Part shown: positions 16,358 through 25,146 of the stretch, in pieces
Layout: each line of letters opens with the position of its first letter
Position numbering within the stretch: the stretch's first letter is position 1
Origin: Bacillota bacterium
GTDB lineage: Bacteria > Bacillota > Clostridia > Lachnospirales > Lachnospiraceae
Direction of reading: 5' to 3'
DNA length: 64,000 nt
Assembly (NCBI GenBank): GCA_023414355.1
Contig: JAEZOB010000020.1
Location: forward strand, 1-64,000
Program-made: the position numbers and the translations under genes
The notes under the pieces: generated by a model
The model's database searches: none
What the model was told of the DNA's origin: nothing
What the model saw: only the letters and a program-made list of their open reading frames with translations

Positions 16358-17327
16358 TGAGGTTAAAAAAGAAGTAAATATTGAGCCAATTCCTGCGGAG
16401 GAGGCTTTGGAGCTGGTGAAGCAGGAGGTTGACAGAACGCTCTTAAAATCACCACTCCTCATCCGCGAGTATACCAGGCATCTGATTTCCTCCAGAGGAA
16501 AATACATTCGTGCTCTCTCGGTCATCAACTGCGCTGAGGATTCGAACGGCAAGGTGCATCCGAATGCCATCAAGATTGCCGCGGCGATTGAGATTCTGCA
16601 TTTGGCTACTCTGGTACACGATGATGTGATTGACAATGCCGAGCTGAGACGCGGGGATGTGACTCTGCAGAAAAAATACGGAAAACGCACTGCTGTCATC
16701 TGCGGTGATTATCTGCTGACCGTTGCACTTCGTATGGCTGGCTCCGTTGAAAATAAAAAGGATTATCTGGATCTAAAGCTGCCCGACTATATCGGCAGAT
16801 TATGCCTTGGTGAGTTGAATCAACATGTGAATAACGGAAACATCAACCTTTCCATTTACAGATATTTAAAAATCATCTCAGGTAAGACGGCCGCCTTATT
16901 TGAAGCTTCTTATTTTGCCGGTGCGGTAATTTCAGGTTGCAGTGAGAAGGAGGCAAACAGGTACCGGCAACTGGGCTACTATGTAGGAATGATTTTTCAA
17001 TTGACGGATGACTGTATCGATTTTGAGGATACGGTCGAGGCTGCCCACAAACCGGTTCAGTCAGATTACGAGCAGGGTGTCATTACTCTTCCGCTGATCC
17101 ATGCTTTTTCGAAGTTTGGAGAGTTCAAAGCGAAAGCGTTGGAACATAAGATAACAAGAAATGAGATTAATACTGCGGTAGAAAAGACCGGCGGCCTTAA
17201 TTTTACCCGAAGTATGGCAGGGAAGTACTATGATAAGGCTAAACGGCTGATAGACGAGCTTCCGGCAGAAAAAAATAAGAAGGAGAAGCTGCTTCTTGTA
17301 CTAAATAAAGCGGCACGTGTGAGGTAA
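16350..17327 (+). CDS. Polyprenyl diphosphate synthase (DmkB-like)
   Basis: 325 residues of the trans-isoprenyl diphosphate synthase fold. First aspartate-rich motif LVHDDVIDNAELRRG (DDVID) and second motif LTDDCIDFED (DDCID) are intact; the GKYIRAL block replaces the usual GKRIRP. It elongates allylic diphosphate with isopentenyl diphosphate to make the quinone side chain. In FLEET loci this enzyme (DmkB) supplies the prenyl tail for demethylmenaquinone. It starts inside the 3' end of ndh2 and ends 4 bp before the prenyltransferase gene, so translation is coupled. Confidence 0.88.
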   Translation: MTNEVKKEVNIEPIPAEEALELVKQEVDRTLLKSPLLIREYTRHLISSRGKYIRALSVINCAEDSNGKVHPNAIKIAAAIEILHLATLVHDDVIDNAELRRGDVTLQKKYGKRTAVICGDYLLTVALRMAGSVENKKDYLDLKLPDYIGRLCLGELNQHVNNGNINLSIYRYLKIISGKTAALFEASYFAGAVISGCSEKEANRYRQLGYYVGMIFQLTDDCIDFEDTVEAAHKPVQSDYEQGVITLPLIHAFSKFGEFKAKALEHKITRNEINTAVEKTGGLNFTRSMAGKYYDKAKRLIDELPAEKNKKEKLLLVLNKAARVR

Positions 17328-17331
17328 GCCT

Positions 17332-18234
17332 ATGGTGAAGCGATTTCTGAGCTATGTTGAAATCATGACGAAGATAACCAGTACCTTTACATTTATCTAT
17401 ACGATAGCCTTTCTTATATACAAAGGGCAGCCAATCCAATGGGGATTAACCTTCTTATTCTTCGGATCGATGTTTTTGTTCGATTTAACGACAACCGCAA
17501 TCAATAACTATATCGATACGAAGAACAATCACCAGACGCTGCAATTTCCTCGCCGCACTGCATTAGTTATTATTTATGTACTGTTTGCGATTAGTACTTT
17601 ACTCGGGGTATTACTGGCGTGGCAGACTGATCTGGTGGTGCTTCTGGTCGGAGGACTCTGTTTCCTATGTGGTGTATTTTATACCTATGGACCACTTCCG
17701 ATTTCTAGAATGCCCTTGGGTGAAGTAATATCCGGTATATTCTACGGACTTTTGATCCCTTTTCTGATGCTTTATATCAATCAGCCAGAGGGTACATATT
17801 TGACCTTAAGTGTTAATTTATCGACAATATTCCTGAAGCTACAGGTAATGCCATTATTATCCTTACTATTGTTCTCTGTTGCACCCTTTGCCACCACAGC
17901 CAATATCATGCTGGCAAATAATATCTGTGACCTAGAGAAGGATATTGCAGTAAAAAGACATACCCTGCCGTATTACATCGGCAGGAAAGCACTTTATCTC
18001 TTTGCCGGACTATACTACATGACTTATCTGGCAACGATACTCATGGTAATACTTGGAATGCTTTCACCGATCTGCCTTCTGTCCCTGATTACTATAATTC
18101 CGGTACAGAAGAACATCAATACCTTCTTTGGCAAACAGGAGAAAGCCACAACCTTCCTGATGGCTATTAAAAACTTTATGATCATTATGGGTGCGAACGC
18201 AGCGGTAATCTTAGTCAGTGCCCTGATCGCTTAA
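17332..18234 (+). CDS. UbiA/MenA family prenyltransferase (DmkA-like)
   Basis: 300 residues, 8-9 membrane segments. The two Mg2+/diphosphate-binding motifs of the UbiA superfamily are present: TTTAINNYIDTKNN (about 59-72) and NNICDLEKDIAVKRHTLP (about 197-214). It transfers a polyprenyl chain to dihydroxynaphthoate, giving demethylmenaquinone. No DHNA biosynthesis gene or methyltransferase is nearby, consistent with a dedicated demethylmenaquinone pool or scavenged DHNA. It lies in the operon after the prenyl synthase. Confidence 0.88.
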   Translation: MVKRFLSYVEIMTKITSTFTFIYTIAFLIYKGQPIQWGLTFLFFGSMFLFDLTTTAINNYIDTKNNHQTLQFPRRTALVIIYVLFAISTLLGVLLAWQTDLVVLLVGGLCFLCGVFYTYGPLPISRMPLGEVISGIFYGLLIPFLMLYINQPEGTYLTLSVNLSTIFLKLQVMPLLSLLLFSVAPFATTANIMLANNICDLEKDIAVKRHTLPYYIGRKALYLFAGLYYMTYLATILMVILGMLSPICLLSLITIIPVQKNINTFFGKQEKATTFLMAIKNFMIIMGANAAVILVSALIA

Positions 18235-18313
18235 GTATATTATTCCTGCAACACCGGGAATTAATATAAAAGAAACAAAAGAACTATAAACTAACTTACA
18301 TGGAGGAAAAACT

Positions 18314-19327
18314 ATGAAGAAGATTTTAGCTATGTCACTTTGCGTAACCATGGTGATATCATTATTAGTTGGCTGCAGTTCAGGTGGTGCACCTGTAAAG
18401 ACCGGTCTCGCTGTCGTATCATCTTTAGCAAAATCAGCAAATGCTAGTGCTGATGCTGAAGGACTGGCTCAGACAGATTCCCTGATCGCTGCCGTATTAG
18501 TTGACAAGGACGGCAAGATTATTGATTGTAAACTTGATTCTGCACAGACAAAGATTAATTTCTCTACAGAGGGAAAGCTTACAACAGATGTAGCTTCCAC
18601 TTTCAAGACAAAGAATGAACTCGGCACAGAGTACGGCATGGCTTCCGCTTCCGGTATCGGTAAGGAATGGAATGAGCAGGCTGCAGCATTTGCAAAGTAC
18701 TGCGTAGGAAAGACTGTTGCTGAAGTAAAGGGTATAGCTGTAAATGAAGAAGGCAAAGCCGGAGATGCAGATTTAGCAGCATCCGTAACAGTACGTGTTG
18801 GTGACTTTATCGAAGCTGTAGCACAGGCAGTAAGTGCAGCTACAGACAAGGGCGCTAAGAAGGGTGATAAGCTGGGACTTGCAATCACTACTGATATTGC
18901 CAAATCTGCTGATGCTACCGCTGATGCGGAAGGTTTAGCACAGTCCTACTCCAATATTGCTGTAGTAACCTTAGGCAAGGACAGCAAGATCACAAGCTGC
19001 ATCATTGATGCAATCCAGGGAAATGTTAATTTCTCTGCTACCGGTGTGATTTCAACCGATCTTGCAGCTGCACCTCAGACAAAGCAGGTGTTGAAGGATG
19101 CATACGGTATGAAGAAGGCTTCCGCTATCGGCAAGGAATGGTATGAGCAGGCAGATGCATTTGCTGCTTACTGTGTAGGCAAGACTGCAGCTGATGTGAA
19201 GGGTATCGCTTTAACTGATCAAGGAGTGGCAGCTGATGCAGATCTCGCAGCTTCTGTAACAGTACATATCGGACCTTTCATGGCTAATGTTGATAAGGCG
19301 GCTACTGCTGCAAGCGCAGCAAAGTAA
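18314..19327 (+). CDS. PplA-like flavinylated lipoprotein, two tandem domains
   Basis: A 337-residue lipoprotein (lipobox LLVGC, Cys21). The mature part is an internal duplication: two ~145-residue repeats sharing DAEGLAQ, NFS..G.ISTD/LTTD, YGM..AS.IGKEW.EQA, YCVGKT..VKGIA and DADLAASVTV..G.F. This matches the extracytoplasmic flavoprotein PplA of the Listeria electron-transfer system, which carries covalent FMN in each domain. The paired DADLAASVT sites are the likely FMN acceptors. It should pass electrons from membrane quinol to extracellular acceptors such as Fe(III) or flavins. It sits 79 bp after the prenyltransferase and ends at a terminator. Confidence 0.82.
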   Translation: MKKILAMSLCVTMVISLLVGCSSGGAPVKTGLAVVSSLAKSANASADAEGLAQTDSLIAAVLVDKDGKIIDCKLDSAQTKINFSTEGKLTTDVASTFKTKNELGTEYGMASASGIGKEWNEQAAAFAKYCVGKTVAEVKGIAVNEEGKAGDADLAASVTVRVGDFIEAVAQAVSAATDKGAKKGDKLGLAITTDIAKSADATADAEGLAQSYSNIAVVTLGKDSKITSCIIDAIQGNVNFSATGVISTDLAAAPQTKQVLKDAYGMKKASAIGKEWYEQADAFAAYCVGKTAADVKGIALTDQGVAADADLAASVTVHIGPFMANVDKAATAASAAK

Positions 19328-19350
19328 TACAGACGGATGATTAGTTAACC

Positions 19351-19440
19351 AAGGGCTGCTGCAAAATATAAGGGTTTACATATATCGGGGCAACGTGATA
19401 CGATATAGTGTACCGACTTATATTTGCAGCAGCTTTTGTT
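19351..19440 (+). terminator. Terminator after the lipoprotein gene
   Basis: Long stem AGGGCTGCTGCAAAATATAAG / CTTATATTTGCAGCAGCTTTT with a ~44-nt loop, ending in TTTTG. It closes the ndh2-to-lipoprotein unit and separates the ApbE gene. Confidence 0.7.
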
Positions 19441-19507
19441 ATGCAATAGGAAGCACTCCGAACTTATCGATATTACGAAGAAATATTACATCAAATGAGG
19501 TGAAGTC

Positions 19508-20596
19508 TTGAAAAAATTTATTATAGTATTACTGGTTACAGCTATGATTTTTAATCTAATGGCCTGTGGCGTTAAGAAGGAACCGGAACGTTATCAGGCT
19601 CAGTTTTTGGAACTGTTCGATACGGTTACCACGATTCTTGGCTATGCCGACAGTGAAAAGGAATTTTCTGATTTTGCACAATCTGTTCATGATCATTTGC
19701 AGGAGTATCATGAGCTTTATGATATATATAAAGATTATTCAGGAATCAATAATATTAAAACCATCAATGATAATGCCGGAGTTGCACCTGTGAAGGTGGA
19801 TCAGAAAATTATTGATCTGCTTAAATTTGGTAAGGAGGTCTATACCTTATCGGATGGGGAGGTAAACATTGCTTATGGTGCAGTTCTATCTGTATGGCAT
19901 ACCTACCGTGAGGAAGGAACAAATGATCCGGATAAAGCGAAGCTTCCACCGATGGAATTGCTCCGGGAGAAGGAAAAGCATACGGATCTCAATCAGGTAA
20001 TCATAGATGAACAAGCATCCACGGTCTACTTAACAGATCCTGAAATGAGACTGGATGTGGGGGCAATTGCCAAGGGGTATGCAACAGAGCGAGTTGCCGG
20101 CGAGGTTATAGCAGATGGATATCATAACGCTTTGCTCAGTGTAGGTGGAAATGTACGTGCCATCGGAAGCAGAGGACCGGGAATCAAGGAGACAACGGAT
20201 ACTTCCACGGTAAAGGCAGAAGACTGGGCTGTTGGGATTCAGAATCCCGATCTGGAAAGTGAAGAGCCCTATCTGGATATTCTGGCGCTTTCAGACCTTT
20301 CCCTGGTATCTAGCGGTGATTACGAAAGATTTTATACGGTAAATGGAAAGCGTTACCATCACATTATCGATCCGAAGACTTTGATGCCTTCGACCTACTA
20401 TCGTGCAGTATCCATTGTCACAAAGGATTCCGGAATAGCAGATGCTCTCTCGACCACAATATTCAACCTGCCGCAGGAAGAGGGCCTGAAATTAATTGAG
20501 AGCATGGAAGGTACAGAAGCATTGTGGGTATATGCGGATGGTTCCATGAAGTACAGCAGTGGTTTTGAAGCACTTTTGCAGAAGAACGTGAACTAG
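19508..20596 (+). CDS. apbE: FAD:protein FMN transferase (ApbE/FmnB), lipoprotein
   Basis: A 362-residue lipoprotein (lipobox LMACG, Cys20) starting at TTG 19508 with GAGG 7 nt upstream. ApbE motifs: FDTVTTI near the N-terminus, LDVGAIAKGYA, LLSVGGNVRAIG, HHIIDPKTLMPS and ADALSTTIF. The usual TG after DP is LM here. It splits FAD and attaches FMN to Thr of exported proteins. Placed directly after the PplA-like gene, it should flavinylate that lipoprotein and perhaps the Ndh2 insertion. Monocistronic after a terminator. Confidence 0.92.
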   Translation: MKKFIIVLLVTAMIFNLMACGVKKEPERYQAQFLELFDTVTTILGYADSEKEFSDFAQSVHDHLQEYHELYDIYKDYSGINNIKTINDNAGVAPVKVDQKIIDLLKFGKEVYTLSDGEVNIAYGAVLSVWHTYREEGTNDPDKAKLPPMELLREKEKHTDLNQVIIDEQASTVYLTDPEMRLDVGAIAKGYATERVAGEVIADGYHNALLSVGGNVRAIGSRGPGIKETTDTSTVKAEDWAVGIQNPDLESEEPYLDILALSDLSLVSSGDYERFYTVNGKRYHHIIDPKTLMPSTYYRAVSIVTKDSGIADALSTTIFNLPQEEGLKLIESMEGTEALWVYADGSMKYSSGFEALLQKNVN

Positions 20597-20708
20597 AAGT
20601 CTGAAACCACTTGAATATAACAACATCCGGGTATAAAATTAGGTAAGTCGAACTTTACATGATTAAGACAGAAAGTTTCATAATGATACGAGAAGATGGA
20701 GGTCTCTG

Positions 20709-21152
20709 ATGGATCACATAGATAAACAACTATTAATAATGCTTCAGGAAAATGCAAGGGTGCCCCTAAAGCTTCTTGCGGAGAAGGTATATCTGTCCTC
20801 ACCTGCCGTGGCAGCGAGAATAGCACGCCTGGAGAAGCAGGGTATTATTAAGGGATATCATACTGACATCGATTGGCTGAAGCTCGGGCATCACATTACT
20901 GCCTTTATAAACCTTGAGGTAGCCCCGGCTCAGAAACCGGAATTTTATCCTTTTATTAAGGAGTGTCCGAATGTGATGGAATGTAACTGCGTCACCGGTA
21001 ATTATTCTATGTTGATTAAGGTATGCTTTCAGAGCACAATGGATCTGGATGCCTTTATCGGTGAGGTACAGAAATTCGGAAAAACCAGTACTCAGATTGT
21101 ATTCTCGACAGCGGTGGAGCATCGGGGAATTCAGATATTCGGTGAAGAATAG
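20709..21152 (+). CDS. Lrp/AsnC family transcriptional regulator
   Basis: 147 residues; GGAGG before ATG. N-terminal HTH (DKQLLIMLQENARVPLKLLA, SSPAVAARIARLEKQGIIKGY) and C-terminal RAM/Lrp ligand-binding domain (about 65-145) that usually binds an amino acid. Full family length. It has no clear cotranscribed target; the neighbours are ApbE upstream and an ArsR-type gene downstream. Confidence 0.9.
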   Translation: MDHIDKQLLIMLQENARVPLKLLAEKVYLSSPAVAARIARLEKQGIIKGYHTDIDWLKLGHHITAFINLEVAPAQKPEFYPFIKECPNVMECNCVTGNYSMLIKVCFQSTMDLDAFIGEVQKFGKTSTQIVFSTAVEHRGIQIFGEE

Positions 21153-21248
21153 AATACTTAGGTACAAACTTAATTCATGCTTAATAAAATGTCTGCAAAA
21201 CTGATATCTTAAATTTACACATAGAACCTACGTAGGAATGGAGGCAGT

Positions 21249-22172
21249 ATGATTCAGACCATCAAATTAAATCTGGACGATTTAGCGCATCTGTCAGCCA
21301 TATCAAAGGCTTTGGCATCAGAAACCAGGATAGAAATATTACGGCAGCTGCGCTATCGGGAGCTGAATGTGAATGAAATTGCTGAGCTTCTGAATATTCC
21401 CGCCTCCTCCTCAGCGGCACATGTAAAGGTACTGGAGGAAGCAGGGATCATAAAGACCACACTCCAGCCAGGAATCCGTGGCTCGATGAAGCTTTGTCGT
21501 ATCGTGCTGGATCATGTCTATGTGGAGATGAATACCTCCAAAAATCTCGAACAGGACGAAGAAGTCATCAGGATGCCTATCGGCGGCTTTGTGGATTATA
21601 GAATTGAACCTACCTGCGGGATGGCAAGTGCCAAGGGACCCATCGGTTCAGAAGATGATCCCCGCTGCTTTTATCTGCCTGAGCGGACAGAGGCACAGCT
21701 GATCTGGATAGGAAATGGCTATATTGAGTACCGTTTCCCTACGAATGCTCTCTCGGGGAAGAAGTTAAAACGCCTGGAAATATCTATGGAGTTATGCTCT
21801 GAGGATCACGAATTTAATTTGAATTATCCCTCTGATATCACACTTTGGATCAATGGACAGGATACCGGAACCTGGAGCTGTCAGAGCGATTTTGGCGGCA
21901 GAAGGGGAAAACTCAACCCTGATTGGTGGCCGGATAAGAATACACAGTACGGAATTCTCAAGACCTGGTCTGTCACAGAGCAGGGCTGTTATCTGGATGA
22001 GGAGAAGATAAAGGATAAGGAATTGCAAGAATTTCATCTCGAAGACAGAGACTATATCTCAGTCAGAATCGGGATTGGGGAGGATGCAGTTCATAAAGGA
22101 GGCTTCAATCTGTTTGGGGAAGGCTTCGGAGATTATCCACAGGGCATTATCATGAAATTAATATTCTCATAA
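21249..22172 (+). CDS. ArsR-type HTH regulator with beta-rich C-terminal domain
   Basis: 307 residues; GGAGG before ATG. Residues about 10-85 form a winged helix of ArsR type (LSAISKALASETRIEILRQL, NEIAELLNIPASSSAAHVKV) but no metal-binding Cys/His pair in the recognition helix. The C-terminal ~210 residues are rich in Trp, Gly and beta strands (LWINGQDTGTWSCQSDFGG, GFNLFGEGFGDYPQG). Such regulators usually sit near carbohydrate genes in Clostridia. It precedes galK with a junction-forming repeat between them. Effector unknown. Confidence 0.8.
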   Translation: MIQTIKLNLDDLAHLSAISKALASETRIEILRQLRYRELNVNEIAELLNIPASSSAAHVKVLEEAGIIKTTLQPGIRGSMKLCRIVLDHVYVEMNTSKNLEQDEEVIRMPIGGFVDYRIEPTCGMASAKGPIGSEDDPRCFYLPERTEAQLIWIGNGYIEYRFPTNALSGKKLKRLEISMELCSEDHEFNLNYPSDITLWINGQDTGTWSCQSDFGGRRGKLNPDWWPDKNTQYGILKTWSVTEQGCYLDEEKIKDKELQEFHLEDRDYISVRIGIGEDAVHKGGFNLFGEGFGDYPQGIIMKLIFS

Positions 22173-22189
22173 GAATACGGAAGATAGAA

Positions 22190-22292
22190 GTGTCAAAACA
22201 CCGCAGGTGTTTTCTGATAGGAGCAACTGTTATACAAGCTCGCTTGTAATAGCAGTTACTCCTATCAGGAAAGATGCGAAGCATTTTGACAC
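22190..22292. repeat. Junction-forming palindromic repeat, copy A
   Basis: Outer stem GTGTCAAAA / TTTTGACAC encloses three hairpins: CACC-GCA-GGTG, a long central hairpin beginning CTGATAGGAG and ending CTCCTATCAG with a core ACAAGCTCGCTTGT, and ATGC-GAA-GCAT. Same layout as the copies at 23594-23702 and 35976-36090. It lies between the ArsR-type gene and galK. Confidence 0.8.
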
Positions 22293-22417
22293 TTTATTTT
22301 TAGGAAACTACCAAAACTCCCTCTTTACAAACAATGCAGGAGGGAGTATTATATATTCAAACAAACAAAAATACTGCAATAAAACAGAAAATATAAAATA
22401 AATGAAAGGAGAAGAGT

Positions 22418-23581
22418 ATGAAACAGGAATTACTTCAGAAATTTGAGACGATCTTCGGTGCGGGAGGTGACTGCTTTGTATATTTTGCTCCGGGCAGGGT
22501 CAACCTCATCGGGGAACATACGGATTATAACGGAGGGCATGTATTTCCCTGCGCGTTGACAATAGGAACCTATGCAGTAGCAAGGAAGAGGGTGGATCAT
22601 AAGCTGCGCTTCTATTCTATGAATTTCGAGCAGCTCGGTGTGTTCGAAGTCTCTCTGGAGCAGTTGGAATATAAGCAGGAAGACCAGTGGACCAATTATC
22701 CCAAGGGTGTTCTCTGGACAATGAAGAAGAAGGGATTTTCTATCGAGTATGGTCTGGATCTCCTGTATTACGGCAATATTCCGAATGGCTCAGGACTATC
22801 CTCCTCTGCTTCTCTGGAGGTGCTGACCGGCTTCGTGCTGAGGGATTTGTTTGATCTGAAGTTAACGAATACAGAGCTTGCATTGATCGGGCAGTATTCA
22901 GAAAATAATTATAATGGAGTGAACTGTGGTATCATGGATCAGTTCGCAGTGGCTATGGGTAAGAAAAATCATGCCATCTTCCTGGATACAGCGGACCTCT
23001 CTTATGAGTATGCGCCGCTGGAGCTTGGTGATGCCAAGATTGTCATCATGAATACGAACAAGGTGCGCGGACTGGGGGATTCGAAGTACAATGAGCGGAG
23101 AAGTGAATGTGAGACAGCTCTGGCAGCACTGCAAAAGGTACTTCCGGTTAAGTCACTGGGAGAAATGTCAGAGGAGCAGTTTGAAGCACAAAAGGGAGTA
23201 ATCGAGAATCCGATCCAGAGAAAACGTGCCAAGCATGCTGTATATGAGAATCAAAGGACCATCAAGGCAGTACAGGCTCTGAAGAATAATGATCTGGAGT
23301 ACCTTGGTAAGCTGATGGTTGCCTCCCATGATTCGTTACAGAAGGACTATGAGGTAACCGGTGTAGAACTGGATACCATTGTAGAGGCTGCATTGAAGCA
23401 GGAAGGTGTTTACGGAGCAAGAATGACAGGTGCAGGCTTCGGCGGATGCGCAGTCAGTATTGTGAGGGAAGCATATATCGATGCATTTATCAGAAATGTC
23501 GGTAAGGAATATGAAGAAAGAATCGGCTATCCTGCCTCCTTCTATGTGGTAGAGGTAGGAGATGGCCCGATACAATTATAA
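22418..23581 (+). CDS. galK: Galactokinase
   Basis: Phosphorylates alpha-D-galactose with ATP in the first committed step of the Leloir pathway. 387 residues, the normal length. Motifs: galactokinase signature GRVNLIGEHTDYNGG near residue 28, GHMP kinase ATP loop NIPNGSGLSSSASLEV, and C-terminal MTGAGFGGCAVSIV. AAAGGAG precedes ATG. It is followed by galE and galT on the same strand; the two gaps are filled by repeats rather than terminators, so the genes may still form one unit. Confidence 0.96.
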   Translation: MKQELLQKFETIFGAGGDCFVYFAPGRVNLIGEHTDYNGGHVFPCALTIGTYAVARKRVDHKLRFYSMNFEQLGVFEVSLEQLEYKQEDQWTNYPKGVLWTMKKKGFSIEYGLDLLYYGNIPNGSGLSSSASLEVLTGFVLRDLFDLKLTNTELALIGQYSENNYNGVNCGIMDQFAVAMGKKNHAIFLDTADLSYEYAPLELGDAKIVIMNTNKVRGLGDSKYNERRSECETALAALQKVLPVKSLGEMSEEQFEAQKGVIENPIQRKRAKHAVYENQRTIKAVQALKNNDLEYLGKLMVASHDSLQKDYEVTGVELDTIVEAALKQEGVYGARMTGAGFGGCAVSIVREAYIDAFIRNVGKEYEERIGYPASFYVVEVGDGPIQL

Positions 23582-23593
23582 AGTTTAATTATG

Positions 23594-23702
23594 GTGTCAA
23601 AAGCACCGCAGGTGCTTACCTGATATTATCGACTGCTATGCAAGATTGCTTGTAATAGAAATTGATAGTATCAGGGAAAGAGCGCGCAGCGCCTTTTGAC
23701 AC
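23594..23702. repeat. Junction-forming palindromic repeat, copy B
   Basis: Outer stem GTGTCAAAA / TTTTGACAC, 5' hairpin GCACC-GCA-GGTGC, central stem CTGATA...TATCAG with core TTGCTTGTAATAG, 3' hairpin GCGC-GCA-GCGC. It starts 13 bp after the galK stop codon. Confidence 0.8.
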
Positions 23703-23732
23703 TATAGTAAAACTTTTATAAGGAAGTAACTA

Positions 23733-23792
23733 AACTTGCTTGTAATAACAGTTGAAAATATCGGGAAAGAGTGCGAAGGACCTTTTGGCACC
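23733..23792. repeat. Truncated copy of the junction-forming repeat
   Basis: Only the 3' half is present: ACTTGCTTGTAATAACAG, ATCGGGAAAGA, GTGCGAAGGACC and TTTTGGCACC correspond to the right side of copy B. The mini-hairpin is mismatched and the left terminal repeat is gone, consistent with decay of a duplicate. Confidence 0.6.
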
Positions 23793-23833
23793 TTAACAAA
23801 ACTTGTATACGTAAGTAAGAAAGGAAGGATAAT

Positions 23834-24838
23834 ATGGCAGTTTTAGTATTAGGAGGAGCCGGTTATATCGGTTCCCATACAGTATATGAATTGATTGACA
23901 GGGGCGAGGATGTGGTCATCATCGATAACCTGGAAACAGGATATTCGGAGGCAGTGCATCCGAAGGCAAGATTTTATCAGGGAGATATCCGTGATCGGAG
24001 CTTTCTTGACGGTGTCTTCGAACAGGAGAAGATTGATGCGGTGATTCATTTTGCTGCCAATTCCTTGGTGGGAGAAAGCATGACCAATCCTCTGAAATAT
24101 TATGACAATAACCTTTGCGGTACCAAGGTCCTGTTGGAGGCGATGGTAGCCCATGGTTTGGATAAAATCGTATTTTCTTCGACGGCCGCTACCTATGGAG
24201 AACCCGAGAGAGTTCCGATTCTTGAGACAGATCGTACCATACCGACCAATCCCTATGGGGAGACAAAGCTTTCCATGGAGAAGATGTTCCGCTGGACAGA
24301 ACTCGCGCATGGACTACGTTATGTGTCCCTTCGTTATTTCAATGCCTGTGGAGCTCATAAAAATGGCAGGATCGGGGAAGCCCATAATCCAGAAACCCAT
24401 CTTATTCCTTTAATACTTCAGGTTCCTAACGGACAGAGAGAAGCCATCAGCATCTTTGGCGAAGATTATGATACCAAGGACGGTACCTGTGTCAGAGACT
24501 ATATCCATGTGACAGACTTAGCCCAGGCGCATATTCTTGCAGTGGATTATTTAAGACGGGGTGGGACAAGTGATATCTTTAATCTCGGTAACGGGGTAGG
24601 CTTTACTGTGAAGGAAGTAATCGAAGAAGCCAGACGAGTAACAGCACAGCCAATAAAGGCGGTTTCTGTTCCGAGGCGTGCGGGAGATCCAGCGAAGCTG
24701 ATTGCGTCCAGCGAAAAAGCGCAGAGAATATTAGGATGGAAGCCAGAGCACGCAGAGCTGGAAGAGATCATTGCTTCTGCCTGGAACTGGCATAAAAACC
24801 ATCCTCAAGGATATAGCATGGAAAAAGTACAGGCATAA
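23834..24838 (+). CDS. galE: UDP-glucose 4-epimerase
   Basis: Interconverts UDP-galactose and UDP-glucose (Leloir pathway; also supplies UDP-Gal for surface glycans). 334 residues, SDR extended fold: NAD-binding GGAGYIGSHT at 7-16, catalytic Ser in FSSTAATYGEP, YxxxK in NPYGETKLSMEKM, then SLRYFNACGAH and DGTCVRDYIHVTDLAQAH. AAGGAAGGA precedes ATG. The stop codon is embedded in the first unit of the downstream tandem array. Confidence 0.96.
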   Translation: MAVLVLGGAGYIGSHTVYELIDRGEDVVIIDNLETGYSEAVHPKARFYQGDIRDRSFLDGVFEQEKIDAVIHFAANSLVGESMTNPLKYYDNNLCGTKVLLEAMVAHGLDKIVFSSTAATYGEPERVPILETDRTIPTNPYGETKLSMEKMFRWTELAHGLRYVSLRYFNACGAHKNGRIGEAHNPETHLIPLILQVPNGQREAISIFGEDYDTKDGTCVRDYIHVTDLAQAHILAVDYLRRGGTSDIFNLGNGVGFTVKEVIEEARRVTAQPIKAVSVPRRAGDPAKLIASSEKAQRILGWKPEHAELEEIIASAWNWHKNHPQGYSMEKVQA

Positions 24839-25146
24839 AAGCAGAATTGACGTAAGCAGGATAGAGGTAAGCAGGAAAGACGTAAAACAGCAAAGACGTA
24901 AAACAGCAAAGACGTGAACAGCAAAGATGTAAAATGGCAAAGATGTAAAATAGCAAAGGCATAAAACAGGAAAGGCATAAAAAAGGAAGGCATAAAGCAG
25001 GAAAGGCATAAAACAGCAAAGGCATAAAATAGCAAAGGCAATAAACAGCAAAGGCATAAAACGGGAAAGGCATAAAACAGCAAAGGCAATAAACAGCAAA
25101 GGCAATAAACAGGAAAGGCAATAAACAGGAAAGGCATAAAACAGAC
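24830..25146. repeat. Degenerate 15-16 bp tandem array between galE and galT (~19 units)
   Basis: About 19 units of consensus CATAAAACAGCAAAGG, changing gradually from CGTAAGCAGGAAAGA at the left to CAATAAACAGGAAAGG at the right. The first unit is the end of galE itself (CAGGCATAAAAGCAG, including the TAA stop). Each unit carries TAA on the plus strand and no stop on the minus strand. The last AGGAAAGG is the probable Shine-Dalgarno of galT. Confidence 0.9.

Noticed and set aside
22207..22401. 64-codon plus-strand frame inside and after repeat copy A
   Set aside because: It runs through the palindromic element and has no ribosome site.
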